Assembly: GCA_015655145.1 (NCBI GenBank)
Contig: JAATFO010000058.1
Location: 1-41,319, forward strand
Source: Enterobacterales bacterium
GTDB lineage: Bacteria > Pseudomonadota > Gammaproteobacteria > Enterobacterales > Enterobacteriaceae
Direction of reading: 5' to 3'
DNA length: 41,319 nucleotides
Position 1 is the first letter of the stretch, and every line of letters starts with the position of its first letter. This document shows positions 10,411-21,054 of this stretch, piece by piece. The notes beneath the pieces are model-generated. The model did not search any database, had not been told where the DNA came from, and saw only the letters and a program-made list of their open reading frames with translations. The position numbers and the translations under genes were made by a program.

Positions 10411-10533
10411 TCTGTCGCCGTTTGCCACCATCATCTATCCGCACAGCATCGTCTGTCGCCGATTGACGGCGTAATAACGTTGATACCAATGTCAGACTTC
10501 AGCGCGCTGAGGGCCGCATATGCTCCCGGAGGA

Positions 10534-10568
10534 CAGGGAGAAAGAGGGCGCAATCATCTCCTGCGCCC
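10534..10568 (-). terminator. Intrinsic terminator of yaeH
   Basis: GGGCGCA (10546-10552) pairs with TGCGCCC (10562-10568). Read on the minus strand this follows the yaeH stop by 7 bases and is followed by TCTTTCTCCC. The region 10411-10533 between the degP and yaeH terminators holds nothing I recognise; cdaR, which sits here in E. coli, is absent. Confidence 0.65.
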
Positions 10569-10575
10569 GAATCAA

Positions 10576-10968
10576 TTAACGACCGCTATGGGTTAATTTT
10601 TCCAGATCAGCCTCAATCTCAGCGATTTTATTCGATACTACACTCTCAAGGTGATGCAGATCGTCAAGAATCTTGCGTTTCAGATCCACTTCCACTTGAT
10701 CACGCAGGCAAATTTGATCCAGTTCGTCGATCACATAACGCAGGTTAGGACTAATTTCCTGGACTTCTTTATAGCCCTGGCTGGCATTATCGGCGACCAC
10801 TGTTTTGCGCTGACGTGGATACTTGAATTTCACGCTTTTGGCAAAAAACTCGCCTTTATCTTTGCGGAAATAGATTTTCAGAATATCGTTGTTCGATTCC
10901 TGACGCAGGCTGTAGTGATCGATATCATCTGGATTACTAATCCCCAGGCTTGTTAAATTTTCATACAT
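10576..10968 (-). CDS. yaeH: YaeH, DUF3461 family protein
   Basis: A 130-residue cytoplasmic protein of the UPF0325/DUF3461 family, conserved in enterobacteria and without an established function. It begins [20 protein letters not shown] and has a helical, charged C-terminal half (about 75-130) rich in Asp, Glu, Lys and Leu, suggesting a coiled coil. The frame stays open for another 108 codons upstream, but that part has no family similarity and runs through strong hairpins, so the internal start is chosen. It follows dapD on the same strand but is separated from it by the dapD terminator, so it probably has its own promoter. Confidence 0.93.
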   Translation of the reverse strand: MYENLTSLGISNPDDIDHYSLRQESNNDILKIYFRKDKGEFFAKSVKFKYPRQRKTVVADNASQGYKEVQEISPNLRYVIDELDQICLRDQVEVDLKRKILDDLHHLESVVSNKIAEIEADLEKLTHSGR

Positions 10969-11277
10969 AGTGTTGTTTTCCTTTAATAAGTAGATGTCGA
11001 TCCCACCGTGCATCATGAATACTGCATGGTGCCTGCTCACGCAGCGGATGCCCGCAACCCAGAGGATGTGGGCATCCGCTGCGAAGTTGTTTTCACTTAG
11101 CCCGCTTGTTTTGGTACTGATGCGATCAATGTAGTCGTAAAAGTCAAAAACAGGAAAAGAGTGATGAAATAATACCTGAACCGACAGGTGGTCATTATCG
11201 CCTGGACAAAAAATAAACGCATCTGTTAATTCGTTTCGCGAACCAGGTTTTAATTGATGGGATGTAAAGAAAATTTT
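10969..11277. other. Gap between dapD and yaeH with strong hairpins
   Basis: No credible gene. Three inverted repeats follow one another: 11004-11012 with 11023-11031 (9 bp, one wobble), 11041-11055 with 11068-11082 (15 bp, one wobble, 12-base loop), and a weaker ataat/cctg paired element between about 11167 and 11200. None has a T-run in either direction, so they are not ordinary terminators. They would lie in the 5' leader of a yaeH transcript if it begins near the dapD terminator. I do not recognise a known riboswitch. yaeI, present near here in E. coli, is absent. Confidence 0.6.
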
Positions 11278-11300
11278 ACGGGCTGTAGGCAACAGCCCGT
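11268..11300 (-). terminator. Intrinsic terminator of dapD
   Basis: Perfect 9-bp stem ACGGGCTGT (11278-11286) with ACAGCCCGT (11292-11300), loop of five. On the minus strand it lies 16 bases after the dapD stop and is followed by AAAATTTTCTTT. Confidence 0.85.
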
Positions 11301-11316
11301 TACGGGGTGAATCACA

Positions 11317-12141
11317 TTAGTCGATCGTACGCAAAAGTTCATTAATCCCGACTTTAGCGCGAGTTTTGGCATCCACTTTCTTCACAATGACTGCACAATA
11401 AAGGCTATAACGGCCATCTTTTGACGGCAAATTACCCGAAACCACCACCGAACCGGCGGGTACACGGCCATAATGGACTTCACCGGTTTCACGATCATAA
11501 ATTTTGGTGCTTTGACCGATATAAACCCCCATAGAGATCACTGCGCCTTCTTCGACGATCACGCCTTCGACAATCTCGGAACGGGCGCCAATAAAGCAGT
11601 TATCTTCAATGATGGTCGGATTAGCCTGCAGAGGCTCCAGCACACCGCCAATACCGACGCCGCCAGAGAGATGGACGTTTTTACCGATTTGCGCGCAAGA
11701 ACCGACCGTTGACCAGGTATCGACCATGGTACCTTCATCAACCCAGGCGCCAATGTTGACATAAGAAGGCATCAACACGGCATTACGGGCGATAAATGCG
11801 CCCTGACGTACGGCCGCAGGCGGCACTACACGGAAACCTTCTGCTTTAAAACGAGCTTCATCGTAGCCGGAAAATTTCATTGGAACCTTGTCAAAATACC
11901 GGTTTTCTGCGCCGTCAATGACCTGATTGTCGCTAAGACGAAAAGAAAGCAATACGGCTTTCTTCAGCCACTGGTGTGTGACCCACTGACCATCAATTTT
12001 CTCTGCCACACGTAAAGTACCGCTATCCAGCAGGGCAATCACCTGACTGACGGCTTCACGGGTAGCGCTATCCGCGCGGGTCGGTGTAATTTCGGCACGG
12101 TGCTCAAAGGCGTTTTCAATAACATGTTGTAACTGTTGCAT
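11317..12141 (-). CDS. dapD: Tetrahydrodipicolinate N-succinyltransferase
   Basis: Transfers succinyl from succinyl-CoA to tetrahydrodipicolinate in the succinylase route to meso-diaminopimelate and lysine, so it feeds cell-wall synthesis. The length of 274 residues equals E. coli DapD. An N-terminal helical domain (about 1-100) is followed by a left-handed beta-helix of hexapeptide repeats (about 110-240) such as [20 protein letters not shown] and [16 protein letters not shown]. The C-terminal segment ends [19 protein letters not shown]. It follows glnD on the same strand with a 119-base gap, and a strong terminator follows. Confidence 0.98.
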   Translation of the reverse strand: MQQLQHVIENAFEHRAEITPTRADSATREAVSQVIALLDSGTLRVAEKIDGQWVTHQWLKKAVLLSFRLSDNQVIDGAENRYFDKVPMKFSGYDEARFKAEGFRVVPPAAVRQGAFIARNAVLMPSYVNIGAWVDEGTMVDTWSTVGSCAQIGKNVHLSGGVGIGGVLEPLQANPTIIEDNCFIGARSEIVEGVIVEEGAVISMGVYIGQSTKIYDRETGEVHYGRVPAGSVVVSGNLPSKDGRYSLYCAVIVKKVDAKTRAKVGINELLRTID

Positions 12142-12260
12142 AGGATAAAATTTCCTGTGGTAAATCGTGCGATTAAGGCGCGGGATTTATCGTACCGCTT
12201 ACCGGGTGGATAAATACGCCTCCTGCACGACATATGAGTAACCTTAAAAAATGCGCTGGG

Positions 12261-14921
12261 TCACACTTTATCGTTTGGATTAAGGGCTTCTGTCAATCGT
12301 TGTTGCAGCATGCCGCGTAAATTGGCGTCGAGCGCATGGCGTTCATTATTGGCGAGGATAAAGAGATCCTCCACACGCTCGCCGATAGTACTGATACGCG
12401 CACCGTGTAACGATATGCCGAGGTCGGCGAATACTTCACCAATATGGGCCAACAGGCCGGGCTGGTCGAGCGCGATCAATTCCAGCCAGGTACGGCGATC
12501 ATTATGGGAAGGGAGAAAACGTACCTCGGTATCGACGTTGAAGTGCTTAAGCTTTGCCGACTGACGGCGCTTGCGTGGCGATACCCAGATCGTTTGGGTG
12601 ATAGCCTGTTCCAGCGCCTGGCGGATGAACGGGTGACGATCAGGCGCCAGCGGGCTACCATCCGGCTCCAGCACGATAAAGGTATCCATGGCCATGCCAT
12701 CGCGGCTGGTGAAAATTTGCGCATCATGAACACTAAGATTGCGGCGGTCCAGTTCACCCACCACGGTTGCGAATAAATAAGGCCGGTCCGGGCTCCAGAT
12801 AAAAATTTCGGTGCCGCCGCGCGTTGCATGCGGGCTGACCAGTACCAACGGCTTTTTCAGATCATGCTTCATCAGATGACGTGCATGCCATGCCAGTTGA
12901 TTAGGGGTATGGCGCAGGAAATAGTCCGCCCGGCAACGGCCCCATATCTGATGCAGAGTTTCCTCATTGATATTCTCCATGCGTAACAGCGTCAATGCCT
13001 GTAAGCGATGATGACGCACCCGCTCCCGCAGATCCGGGCTGTTATTCATACCCCGCCGTAATTGTTTTTCGGTGGTGAAGAACAGTTCGCGTATCAGGCT
13101 TTGTTTCCAGCTATTCCACAAATTCTCATTGGTGGCGCAGATATCGGCCACCGTCAGACAGACCAGGTAGTGCAGACGATTTTCATTTTGCATTACCTCG
13201 GCGAATTGCTGAATAACCGTGGGGTCCTGAATATCACGGCGCTGCGCTGTGACCGACATTAATAAATGATGGCGCACCAGCCAGGCCACCAGTTGCGTTT
13301 CCCGGGAGTTAAGGCCATGCAACTCGGCAAATTCCAGCGCGTCCTGCGCGCCCAGCACCGAATGATCGCCTCCGCGGCCTTTTGCAATATCATGAAACAG
13401 TGCCGCCATCAGCAGGAGATCGGGTTGCGGCAAACGGGGCCATAGCTCGACACACAACGGATGGACAGGGCGAACCTCTTCCCGGGAAAAACTCTCCAGC
13501 TTTTGCAAGACGCGAATTGTGTGTTCGTCGACGGTATAGGCATGGAACAAGTCGAATTGCATTTGGCCGACAATATTTCCCCATTGCGGCATATAGGCCG
13601 AGAGCACGCTATGGCGATGCATCGGCAGTAGCGCCCGGCTGACGGCGCCAGGATGACGTAAAATCGCCAGAAACAACTGACGTGCTTCAGGAAGGCTACA
13701 CAGCGGTTGTTTCAGGTGGCGGCGAGCGTAACGCAATTGCCGTAACGTGGTGGAGTAGATGCCGGTAATATTGGGATTGCGCACCATGACATAAAACATC
13801 CGCATAATCGCAACAGGCTGGCGCTCGAACAGCGATTCGTTATCATCACGCAGGTCGATCAAATCGCCGCGTAACTGAAATTCTGCATCAATAGGGCGGG
13901 GTTTTTCTGTGGTATCCAGTGCCAGAATCGCTTCATCGAACAACTGCAGCAACATATGATTAAGTTCGCTGATACGTCGTGTGACGCGATAGAAATCTTT
14001 CATCATCCGCTCAACCGGCTGGTTACCTTCGCCCTGATAATTCAGTCGGCGGGCAACATTTAACTGGCGGTCGAATAATAAACGGTTGTCATAACGCGGT
14101 AATGTCAGGTGTAGGGCAAAACGAATTCGCCAGAGAAAGGCCTGGCACTCATTCAGTTCGTTACGCTCAGCTTGCGTCAAAAAACCAAAACCGACCATTT
14201 CATCAAGGGATGTCGCACCAAAATGACGCCGGGCTACCCATAACAAAGTGTGAATGTCACGCAGCCCACCTGGGCTACTTTTGATATCGGGTTCAAGGTT
14301 ATAGCTGGTGCCGTGATAGTGCTGATGACGTTCCTGCTGTTCCGCTATCTTGGCGGCAAAAAAATGGGCGGAGGGCCAGAAACCATCGCTAAAAATATTC
14401 TTTTGTAATTCAAGAAACAGGGCGACATCACCGGTCAGCATGCGTGATTCAATCAAATTGGTGGCAACCGTGAGATCGGAAAGTCCCTCGAGTAGGCACT
14501 CTTCCAGCGTACGTACGCTATGGCCGACTTCCAGTTTGAGATCCCACATCAGGGTCAGAAAGACACTGGTCTGCGCTGCCGCATGCTCAGAAAGTGGTTT
14601 TCGGCTCAGTATCAGCACGTCAATATCAGAAAGCGGATGCAGTTCGCCGCGACCATAACCGCCGACGGCGACCAGCGCCAGATCGCGCATGCTATCAAAC
14701 CCGTAAAAACGCCATAAACGCCGGAGCAGACGGTCAATAAACAACGTCCGGTCATCGATCAACATCTCAACATCAACGCCGGCATCAAAGGCTGAGGCAA
14801 GATATTGCTGAAATACGTCAAGATGTTGCTTCAATTGTTCCCGTGTTAATTCGGTATCTTCCCAGTGGGTGGGCGAATCCGGCTGGCTGTTTTTAACCTC
14901 TTCAGTCATGCTATTGCTCAT
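12261..14921 (-). CDS. glnD: Bifunctional uridylyltransferase/uridylyl-removing enzyme GlnD
   Basis: Senses glutamine and modifies the PII proteins GlnB and GlnK by adding or removing UMP, which sets glutamine synthetase activity and the Ntr response. The chosen ATG (14921) has GGAGA about 10 bases upstream and gives 886 residues (E. coli 890); the ATG at 14945 lacks a good site. Domains in order: nucleotidyltransferase with [15 protein letters not shown] (about 87-101), a helical linker with [12 protein letters not shown], an HD hydrolase with VDEHTIRV and [15 protein letters not shown] (His510-Asp511), and two C-terminal ACT domains (about 700-770 and 810-880), the second containing [16 protein letters not shown]. 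The N-terminal 30 residues differ from E. coli. Confidence 0.97.
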   Translation of the reverse strand: MSNSMTEEVKNSQPDSPTHWEDTELTREQLKQHLDVFQQYLASAFDAGVDVEMLIDDRTLFIDRLLRRLWRFYGFDSMRDLALVAVGGYGRGELHPLSDIDVLILSRKPLSEHAAAQTSVFLTLMWDLKLEVGHSVRTLEECLLEGLSDLTVATNLIESRMLTGDVALFLELQKNIFSDGFWPSAHFFAAKIAEQQERHQHYHGTSYNLEPDIKSSPGGLRDIHTLLWVARRHFGATSLDEMVGFGFLTQAERNELNECQAFLWRIRFALHLTLPRYDNRLLFDRQLNVARRLNYQGEGNQPVERMMKDFYRVTRRISELNHMLLQLFDEAILALDTTEKPRPIDAEFQLRGDLIDLRDDNESLFERQPVAIMRMFYVMVRNPNITGIYSTTLRQLRYARRHLKQPLCSLPEARQLFLAILRHPGAVSRALLPMHRHSVLSAYMPQWGNIVGQMQFDLFHAYTVDEHTIRVLQKLESFSREEVRPVHPLCVELWPRLPQPDLLLMAALFHDIAKGRGGDHSVLGAQDALEFAELHGLNSRETQLVAWLVRHHLLMSVTAQRRDIQDPTVIQQFAEVMQNENRLHYLVCLTVADICATNENLWNSWKQSLIRELFFTTEKQLRRGMNNSPDLRERVRHHRLQALTLLRMENINEETLHQIWGRCRADYFLRHTPNQLAWHARHLMKHDLKKPLVLVSPHATRGGTEIFIWSPDRPYLFATVVGELDRRNLSVHDAQIFTSRDGMAMDTFIVLEPDGSPLAPDRHPFIRQALEQAITQTIWVSPRKRRQSAKLKHFNVDTEVRFLPSHNDRRTWLELIALDQPGLLAHIGEVFADLGISLHGARISTIGERVEDLFILANNERHALDANLRGMLQQRLTEALNPNDKV

Positions 14922-14992
14922 GTAGGCTGATTCTCCGGGAACCATGCGGGGAAAACGACACCAGGGCGCCGTTTTCCGTTACTAACCGGCAG

Positions 14993-15022
14993 ACCATAAA
15001 AAACCGGCTATGCAGCCGGTTT
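14993..15022 (-). terminator. Intrinsic terminator of map
   Basis: AAACCGGC (15001-15008) pairs with GCCGGTTT (15015-15022). On the minus strand it starts 30 bases after the map stop and is followed by TTTTTTATGG when the pairing A/T bases are included. A second hairpin (14950-14957 with 14970-14977) lies in the glnD leader further on. Confidence 0.8.
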
Positions 15023-15051
15023 CCTTACGCAGGCCGATGACGGCTTATCTC

Positions 15052-15843
15052 TTATTCATTGATCAGGACACGGCTGATCGTCTCGTCTTTACGCAATGTC
15101 AAAATTTCACAGCCATTTTCTGTCACCACAATAGTATGCTCATATTGTGCCGACAAGCTGCGATCTTTGGTTTTTACCGTCCAACCGTCTTTCATTGTGC
15201 GGATGCGGTAATCACCGGCATTGACCATCGGTTCGATGGTCAGGGTCATCCCTTGTTGCAGCACCACACCGCCATCGTCGGCATCATAATGCAACACTTG
15301 TGGTTCTTCGTGGAAGCCCTGACCGATACCATGACCACAATATTCACGCACCACAGAGAAATCCTTTGCTTCCACATAGTGCTGGATCGCTCGTCCCACT
15401 GAGCGCAGACGGATACCCGGTTTCACCATGCGTAGCGCCAGATAGAGACTTTCCTGCGTGACGTGACATAAACGTTCGCCGAGGATCGTTGGTTTGCCAA
15501 CAATAAACATTGTTGAGGTATCACCGTGCCAGCCATCTTTAATCACTGTGACATCAATATTGACGATATCGCCGTCCTTCAGGATTTTTTCATCACCGGG
15601 AATACCATGGCACACCACTTCATTCACCGAGATACACACTGATTTTGGGAAACCATGATAACCAAGACAGGCAGAAATCGCCTGTTGTACATCGACGATA
15701 TGATGATGGCAGAGGCGGTCCAGTTCAGCGGTAGTGATTCCCGGGCGGATATGCGGCTCAATCATCTCAAGCACTTCGGCGGCGAGACGACCCGCAATGC
15801 GCATTTTTTCGATTTCTTCAGGGGTTTTAATTGAAATAGCCAT
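15052..15843 (-). CDS. map: Methionine aminopeptidase, type I
   Basis: Removes the initiator methionine from nascent proteins at the ribosome. The start at 15843 (MAISIKTPEEIEKMR) gives 263 residues, one less than E. coli Map; an upstream in-frame ATG adds only MRTKL. The dinuclear metal site is visible as Asp in VNIDVTVIKDGWHGDTS (two aspartates), His in EYCGHGIGQGFHEEPQVLH, and Glu in TIEPMVNAG and YEHTIVVTENG. It is divergent from rpsB, so the genes for making and maturing proteins share one control region, as in E. coli. Confidence 0.98.
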   Translation of the reverse strand: MAISIKTPEEIEKMRIAGRLAAEVLEMIEPHIRPGITTAELDRLCHHHIVDVQQAISACLGYHGFPKSVCISVNEVVCHGIPGDEKILKDGDIVNIDVTVIKDGWHGDTSTMFIVGKPTILGERLCHVTQESLYLALRMVKPGIRLRSVGRAIQHYVEAKDFSVVREYCGHGIGQGFHEEPQVLHYDADDGGVVLQQGMTLTIEPMVNAGDYRIRTMKDGWTVKTKDRSLSAQYEHTIVVTENGCEILTLRKDETISRVLINE

Positions 15844-15961
15844 TAATTTTGTCCGCAATTGTCGTCATTTTCGACAATACTTATGCAAGTGGCGTTATGT
15901 TATCAGCCTGCTGAATCGCTGCCAAATACAGAATCGGACACGACGCGACAAATAACAATTA

Positions 15962-15991
15962 TTGGCGTCATCATGCGTTTTGTGGTATAAA
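15962..15991 (+). promoter_or_regulatory. rpsB-tsf promoter
   Basis: TTGGCG (15962-15967) and TATAAA (15986-15991) are 18 bases apart and are followed at once by the GC-rich discriminator GCGCGCC. That discriminator is typical of promoters under growth-rate and ppGpp control, which fits a ribosomal protein operon. It lies about 185 bases upstream of rpsB, leaving room for the leader. Confidence 0.6.
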
Positions 15992-15999
15992 GCGCGCCG

Positions 16000-16902
<903 letters not shown>

Positions 16903-16958
16903 TCGCTTAATTAAGGCGTGCTCTGCTGAAGAGCCCTTAGAAATCAGATGCGATCTGT

Positions 16959-16989
16959 AAGGGGCCGATTCGGGCCCCTTTATTTTTTT
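16959..16989 (+). terminator. rpsB-tsf intergenic terminator/attenuator
   Basis: AAGGGGCC (16959-16966) pairs with GGCCCCTT (16973-16980) and is followed by TATTTTTTT. It stands between two co-transcribed genes, so it likely lets only part of transcription pass into tsf, lowering EF-Ts relative to S2. The same arrangement is known in E. coli. Confidence 0.85.
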
Positions 16990-17108
16990 ACTTCTGCTCT
17001 GCCGGATTATACCCCGGCAGGGCGGAGACAATCTCCTGCGAAGAGATCCTGTTTCTCCTGTTGCACTGCGACAAGGGAGCCAGGTCACCGTTAACCGAGG
17101 AATAGAGA

Positions 17109-17960
17109 ATGGCTGATATTACCGCTGCTCTGGTAAAAGAACTGCGCGAGCGTACTGGCGCTGGCATGATGGAATGTAAAAAAGCGCTGGTGGAAGCCCA
17201 GGGCGATATCGAACTGGCAATCGATAACATGCGTAAGTCTGGTCAGGCGAAGGCAGCGAAAAAATCAGGTCGTGTGGCGGCTGAAGGTGTCATCTTGACG
17301 GAAGTGAACGGTCAGGTTGGCGTCATTGTCGAGCTGAACTGTGAAACCGACTTTGTGGCTAAAGATGCCGGTTTCCTGGCATTCGGTAAAGCAGTGATTG
17401 CTGCCGCTGCGGCTGAGCGCATCACTGATATTGCTGCACTGAAAGCAAAATTTGAAGATCAGCGTACCGCGCTGGTGGCGAAAATCGGTGAAAATATCAA
17501 CATCCGTCGCGTAGCGATCCTTGAAGGGGATGTGGTCGGATCTTATCTGCACGGCGCACGTATTGGTGTGCTGGTGGCGGCGAAAGGCGCTGATGACGAA
17601 CTGGTGAAACACATTGCAATGCATATCGCCGCAAGCAAGCCGGAATATGTGAAGCCGGAAGATGTGTCTGCCGATGTTGTTGAACGTGAACATCAGATTC
17701 AACTGGATATCGCTATGCAGTCTGGCAAGCCACGCGAAATCGCAGAAAAAATGGTTGAAGGCCGCATGAAGAAATTCACTGGCGAAGTCTCACTGACTGG
17801 CCAGCACTTTGTGATGGACCCAAGTAAAACGGTGGGCCAGTTGCTGAAAGAGAAAGGTGCGGACGTTACGCAGTTTATTCGCTTTGAAGTCGGCGAAGGC
17901 ATTGAGAAAGTTGAAACTGATTTTGCCGCGGAAGTTGCGGCCATGTCTAAGCAGTCTTAA
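17109..17960 (+). CDS. tsf: Translation elongation factor Ts
   Basis: Nucleotide exchange factor that regenerates EF-Tu-GTP from EF-Tu-GDP. It is 283 residues, the E. coli length. The N-terminal UBA-like domain (about 1-55) has [19 protein letters not shown]; the EF-Tu-contacting motif TDFVAKD is at residues 80-86; the core ends with [20 protein letters not shown] and the C-terminal module [20 protein letters not shown] good GAGGA site precedes the ATG. It follows rpsB across an attenuator and is closed by its own terminator. Confidence 0.99.
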   Translation: MADITAALVKELRERTGAGMMECKKALVEAQGDIELAIDNMRKSGQAKAAKKSGRVAAEGVILTEVNGQVGVIVELNCETDFVAKDAGFLAFGKAVIAAAAAERITDIAALKAKFEDQRTALVAKIGENINIRRVAILEGDVVGSYLHGARIGVLVAAKGADDELVKHIAMHIAASKPEYVKPEDVSADVVEREHQIQLDIAMQSGKPREIAEKMVEGRMKKFTGEVSLTGQHFVMDPSKTVGQLLKEKGADVTQFIRFEVGEGIEKVETDFAAEVAAMSKQS

Positions 17961-17969
17961 TGATGTACC

Positions 17970-17995
17970 GAACCGCCATCAGGCGGTTCTTTTTT
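17970..17995 (+). terminator. Intrinsic terminator of tsf
   Basis: GAACCGCC (17970-17977) pairs with GGCGGTTC (17982-17989), loop ATCA, followed by six Ts. It starts 9 bases after the tsf stop. Confidence 0.92.
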
Positions 17996-18109
17996 GTCTG
18001 ACCCTGGCACAAGGTATTTTTCAGTCTCATCCCACTGGTTTTCCCGTTGTGCTAATTAGATAATATTTAACGCCCCTATTTTCATGAGAGATTTCAGGAA
18101 AAAATGACC

Positions 18110-18835
18110 ATGGCTACCAATGCAAAACCTGTATATCAACGTATCCTGCTAAAACTGAGCGGTGAAGCACTGCAAGGGGCGGAGGGGTTTGGTATCGACG
18201 CAAGTGTTCTTGATCGCATGGCGCAGGAAGTCAAAGAGCTGGTTGAACTGGGCATCCAGGTTGGTGTTGTTATTGGTGGCGGGAATCTGTTCCGCGGCGC
18301 AGGGTTGGCCCAGGCCGGTATGAATCGAGTGGTGGGAGATCATATGGGCATGCTGGCAACGGTAATGAATGGACTGGCGATGCGTGATGCATTGCACCGC
18401 GCCTATGTGAATGCACGCTTAATGTCGGCTATTCCATTGAACGGCGTTTGTGACAATTACAGTTGGGCGGAAGCCATCAGCTTGCTGCGTAATAATCGGG
18501 TGGTGATATTTGCCGCCGGGACGGGTAACCCGTTCTTTACCACGGACTCCGCTGCCTGTCTGCGCGGTATTGAAATTGAAGCCGATGTCGTATTGAAAGC
18601 CACCAAAGTAGACGGTGTTTACTCCGCCGATCCGGTGAAGAACCCGGATGCCACGTTATACGAGCAACTGACTTATCATGATGTTCTGGAACGTGAGTTG
18701 AAAGTGATGGATCTTGCGGCGTTCACGCTGGCGCGCGATCACCAGTTACCGATTCGTGTTTTTAATATGAATAAGCCTGGCGCACTGCGACGTGTGGTGA
18801 TGGGTGAAAAAGAAGGCACCTTAATTACGCATTAA
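18110..18835 (+). CDS. pyrH: UMP kinase
   Basis: Hexameric kinase that phosphorylates UMP to UDP in pyrimidine nucleotide synthesis. From 18110 the protein begins [20 protein letters not shown] and is 241 residues, as in E. coli. An ATG two codons upstream (18104, MTMATN) is also possible: AGGA at 18096-18099 is 4 bases from that ATG and 10 from the chosen one. Family motifs are [11 protein letters not shown], the [11 protein letters not shown] nucleotide loop, [13 protein letters not shown] and [13 protein letters not shown]. It lies alone between the tsf terminator and frr. Confidence 0.97.
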   Translation: MATNAKPVYQRILLKLSGEALQGAEGFGIDASVLDRMAQEVKELVELGIQVGVVIGGGNLFRGAGLAQAGMNRVVGDHMGMLATVMNGLAMRDALHRAYVNARLMSAIPLNGVCDNYSWAEAISLLRNNRVVIFAAGTGNPFFTTDSAACLRGIEIEADVVLKATKVDGVYSADPVKNPDATLYEQLTYHDVLERELKVMDLAAFTLARDHQLPIRVFNMNKPGALRRVVMGEKEGTLITH

Positions 18836-18973
18836 TATCGGTCACGCGGTAAAATAGGGTATAGTCTGTCTGCGATGGCGACATCGCACGCCATTCAGGA
18901 TTAGCGACGAGTATTAGAACGGATCTTAGTCTATTAGGGTCTGGCAGGTAAAACCGACTCCAAGGGTTTCAAT

Positions 18974-19531
18974 GTGATTAACGATATCAGAAAAGATGCA
19001 GATACGCGCATGGAAAAATGCGTTGAAGCATTCAAAAACCACATCAACAAAATCCGCACCGGGCGTGCTTCACCCGCGATACTTGATGGTATCGTCGTTG
19101 AGTACTATGGTACGCCGACACCATTGCGTCAGCTGGCCAGCATCACGGTTGAAGATTCCCGCACGCTGAAAATCAACGTGTTCGATCGTTCGATGAGCCC
19201 CGCTATTGAGAAAGCGATCATGACGTCAGATCTGGGGTTGAACCCAAATTCTGCCGGCAGTGATATTCGTGTTCCATTGCCGGCATTGACAGAAGAACGC
19301 CGTAAAGATTTGATCAAAGTTGTGCGTGGTGAAGCTGAACAAGGTCGCGTCTCGGTACGTAATGTTCGTCGTGATGCCAACGATAAAATCAAAGCATTAC
19401 TGAAAGATAAAACGATCAGCGAAGACGAAGAACGCCGTGCGCAGGAAGATGTGCAGAAAATGACCGATGGATACATCAAAAAAGTGGATGTTGCATTGGC
19501 TGAAAAAGAAACGGAATTGATGGATTTCTAA
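18974..19531 (+). CDS. frr: Ribosome recycling factor
   Basis: Splits post-termination ribosomes together with EF-G. The 185 residues equal the E. coli length. It begins with GTG, as in E. coli, coding for the conserved [20 protein letters not shown]. Signatures are [33 protein letters not shown] and the arginine-rich [18 protein letters not shown] that contacts the ribosome. A 7-bp hairpin with a GCGA tetraloop (18871-18888) lies in the upstream gap, next to a TATAGT box (18860-18865) that may belong to an frr promoter without a clear -35. Confidence 0.98.
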   Translation: MINDIRKDADTRMEKCVEAFKNHINKIRTGRASPAILDGIVVEYYGTPTPLRQLASITVEDSRTLKINVFDRSMSPAIEKAIMTSDLGLNPNSAGSDIRVPLPALTEERRKDLIKVVRGEAEQGRVSVRNVRRDANDKIKALLKDKTISEDEERRAQEDVQKMTDGYIKKVDVALAEKETELMDF

Positions 19532-19666
19532 TCTCATCTTACGTGACTTATGCGCCGTTCAGATTTCCGTTCTGTTGAACATTATCTGGCGGCGTTTTGC
19601 ATTGTCGTATCCTGAACGTGTTGACGTCAGCGACACCGCATATTGACCTCGAAACAGAGCGGCCCC

Positions 19667-20869
19667 ATGAAGCAATTAACTATCCTCGGTTCGACCGGCT
19701 CGATTGGCACAAGTACCCTTGCCGTCGTGCGTGAAAACTCGCATTTGTTCGCTATTAAAGCCCTGGTTGCCGGACGCAATGTCGAACTTATGACGCAACA
19801 GTGCGCCACATTCCGTCCTGCTTATGCCGCCATGGCGGATGAAGGTACCGCGCAAATCCTGCGCGAACGGCTGAAAGCGTTGGCGGTAAAAACCGAGGTG
19901 TTGTCAGGCGAACAAGCCGCTTGTGATCTTGCGGCGCTGGAGGATGTTGATCAGGTGATGGCAGCGATAGTGGGTGCGGCCGGATTGATGCCGACGCTGG
20001 CCGCCATCCGTGCCGGTAAAACGGTGTTGCTGGCTAATAAAGAGTCGCTGGTCACTTGTGGCCGTTTATTCATGGAGGCAGTCAGAGAATCACGCGCGCA
20101 ATTGTTACCGATTGATAGCGAGCATAGCGCTATTTTTCAGAGTTTACCTGCATCCATCCAACAACAGTTAGGATACGCTGATCTGCAGGATAACGGGATT
20201 GAATCGATTATCCTGACGGGATCGGGTGGACCGTTTCGTGACACGCCTTTGTCTTCGCTGGCGACAGTAACGCCAGATCAGGCATGTGCGCATCCAAACT
20301 GGTCGATGGGGCGTAAAATCTCCGTCGACTCCGCCACCATGATGAATAAAGGTTTGGAATACATAGAAGCCCGCTGGTTGTTTAACGCCGCAGATGCGCA
20401 GATGGAAGTAATATTGCATCCACAATCAGTTATCCATTCCATGGTGCGTTATCGCGATGGTAGCGTACTGGCGCAACTGGGTTCGCCTGATATGCGTACG
20501 CCTATTGCACACGCCATGGCCTGGCCGCAACGCGTGAATGCAGGGGTAAACCCACTGAATTTTACTCACATGCATGCGTTGACCTTCGCTGAACCTGATT
20601 TTGTGCGCTATCCCTGTCTGAAATTGGCGATAGATGCTTGCAAACAAGGGCAGGCGGCGGCGACGGCACTGAATGCCGCCAATGAGGTCGCTGTTGCTGC
20701 GTTCCTGAATTCACAGATTCGCTTCACCCACATTGCTGAGCTTAATGAAGCAATGTTGGCGTCGCTGTGTTGTGCGGAACCGCAAAGCGTTGATGCAGTG
20801 CTGGAGATTGACCAGCAGGCGCGTATTACAGCGCAGGCACTTCTGCCTCGCTTCGCGTCATACTGTTAA
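19667..20869 (+). CDS. dxr: 1-deoxy-D-xylulose 5-phosphate reductoisomerase
   Basis: Converts DXP to 2-C-methyl-D-erythritol 4-phosphate with NADPH, the first committed step of the MEP isoprenoid route. The start at 19667 ([14 protein letters not shown]) gives 400 residues (E. coli 398); a TTG eight codons upstream is less likely. The NADPH loop GSTGSIG is at 8-14. The metal and substrate regions are visible as [27 protein letters not shown] and [17 protein letters not shown]. The product feeds the undecaprenyl synthesis of the next gene, uppS, but a terminator separates them. Confidence 0.98.
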   Translation: MKQLTILGSTGSIGTSTLAVVRENSHLFAIKALVAGRNVELMTQQCATFRPAYAAMADEGTAQILRERLKALAVKTEVLSGEQAACDLAALEDVDQVMAAIVGAAGLMPTLAAIRAGKTVLLANKESLVTCGRLFMEAVRESRAQLLPIDSEHSAIFQSLPASIQQQLGYADLQDNGIESIILTGSGGPFRDTPLSSLATVTPDQACAHPNWSMGRKISVDSATMMNKGLEYIEARWLFNAADAQMEVILHPQSVIHSMVRYRDGSVLAQLGSPDMRTPIAHAMAWPQRVNAGVNPLNFTHMHALTFAEPDFVRYPCLKLAIDACKQGQAAATALNAANEVAVAAFLNSQIRFTHIAELNEAMLASLCCAEPQSVDAVLEIDQQARITAQALLPRFASYC

Positions 20870-20967
20870 TTCAGCGATCTGCGATGTCACTGTTTGTGAG
20901 GGGGGGGCGAAACTGGTATAGTCGCTGGCTCCCGTTTAGCGGATTTATCAGCCGGGGTAGTGGGCAG

Positions 20968-20991
20968 AGCCGTGGATACCACGGCTTTTTT
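20968..20991 (+). terminator. Intrinsic terminator between dxr and uppS
   Basis: AGCCGTGG (20968-20975) pairs with CCACGGCT (20979-20986), loop ATA, followed by TTTTT. It is about 100 bases after dxr and about 65 before uppS, so uppS and the envelope cluster probably have a promoter of their own or receive only partial read-through. A run of eight Gs lies at 20898-20905. Confidence 0.85.
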
Positions 20992-21054
20992 GCGGCTTGC
21001 GGGGAATGTATTTAAAACCGTTGTATTTCTGTGCTAAGGAAATAAATACGCGTT

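Noticed and set aside
10969-11292. 108-codon N-terminal extension of yaeH
   Set aside because: The internal ATG gives the family start MYENLTSL; the extension is not conserved and passes through strong inverted repeats.
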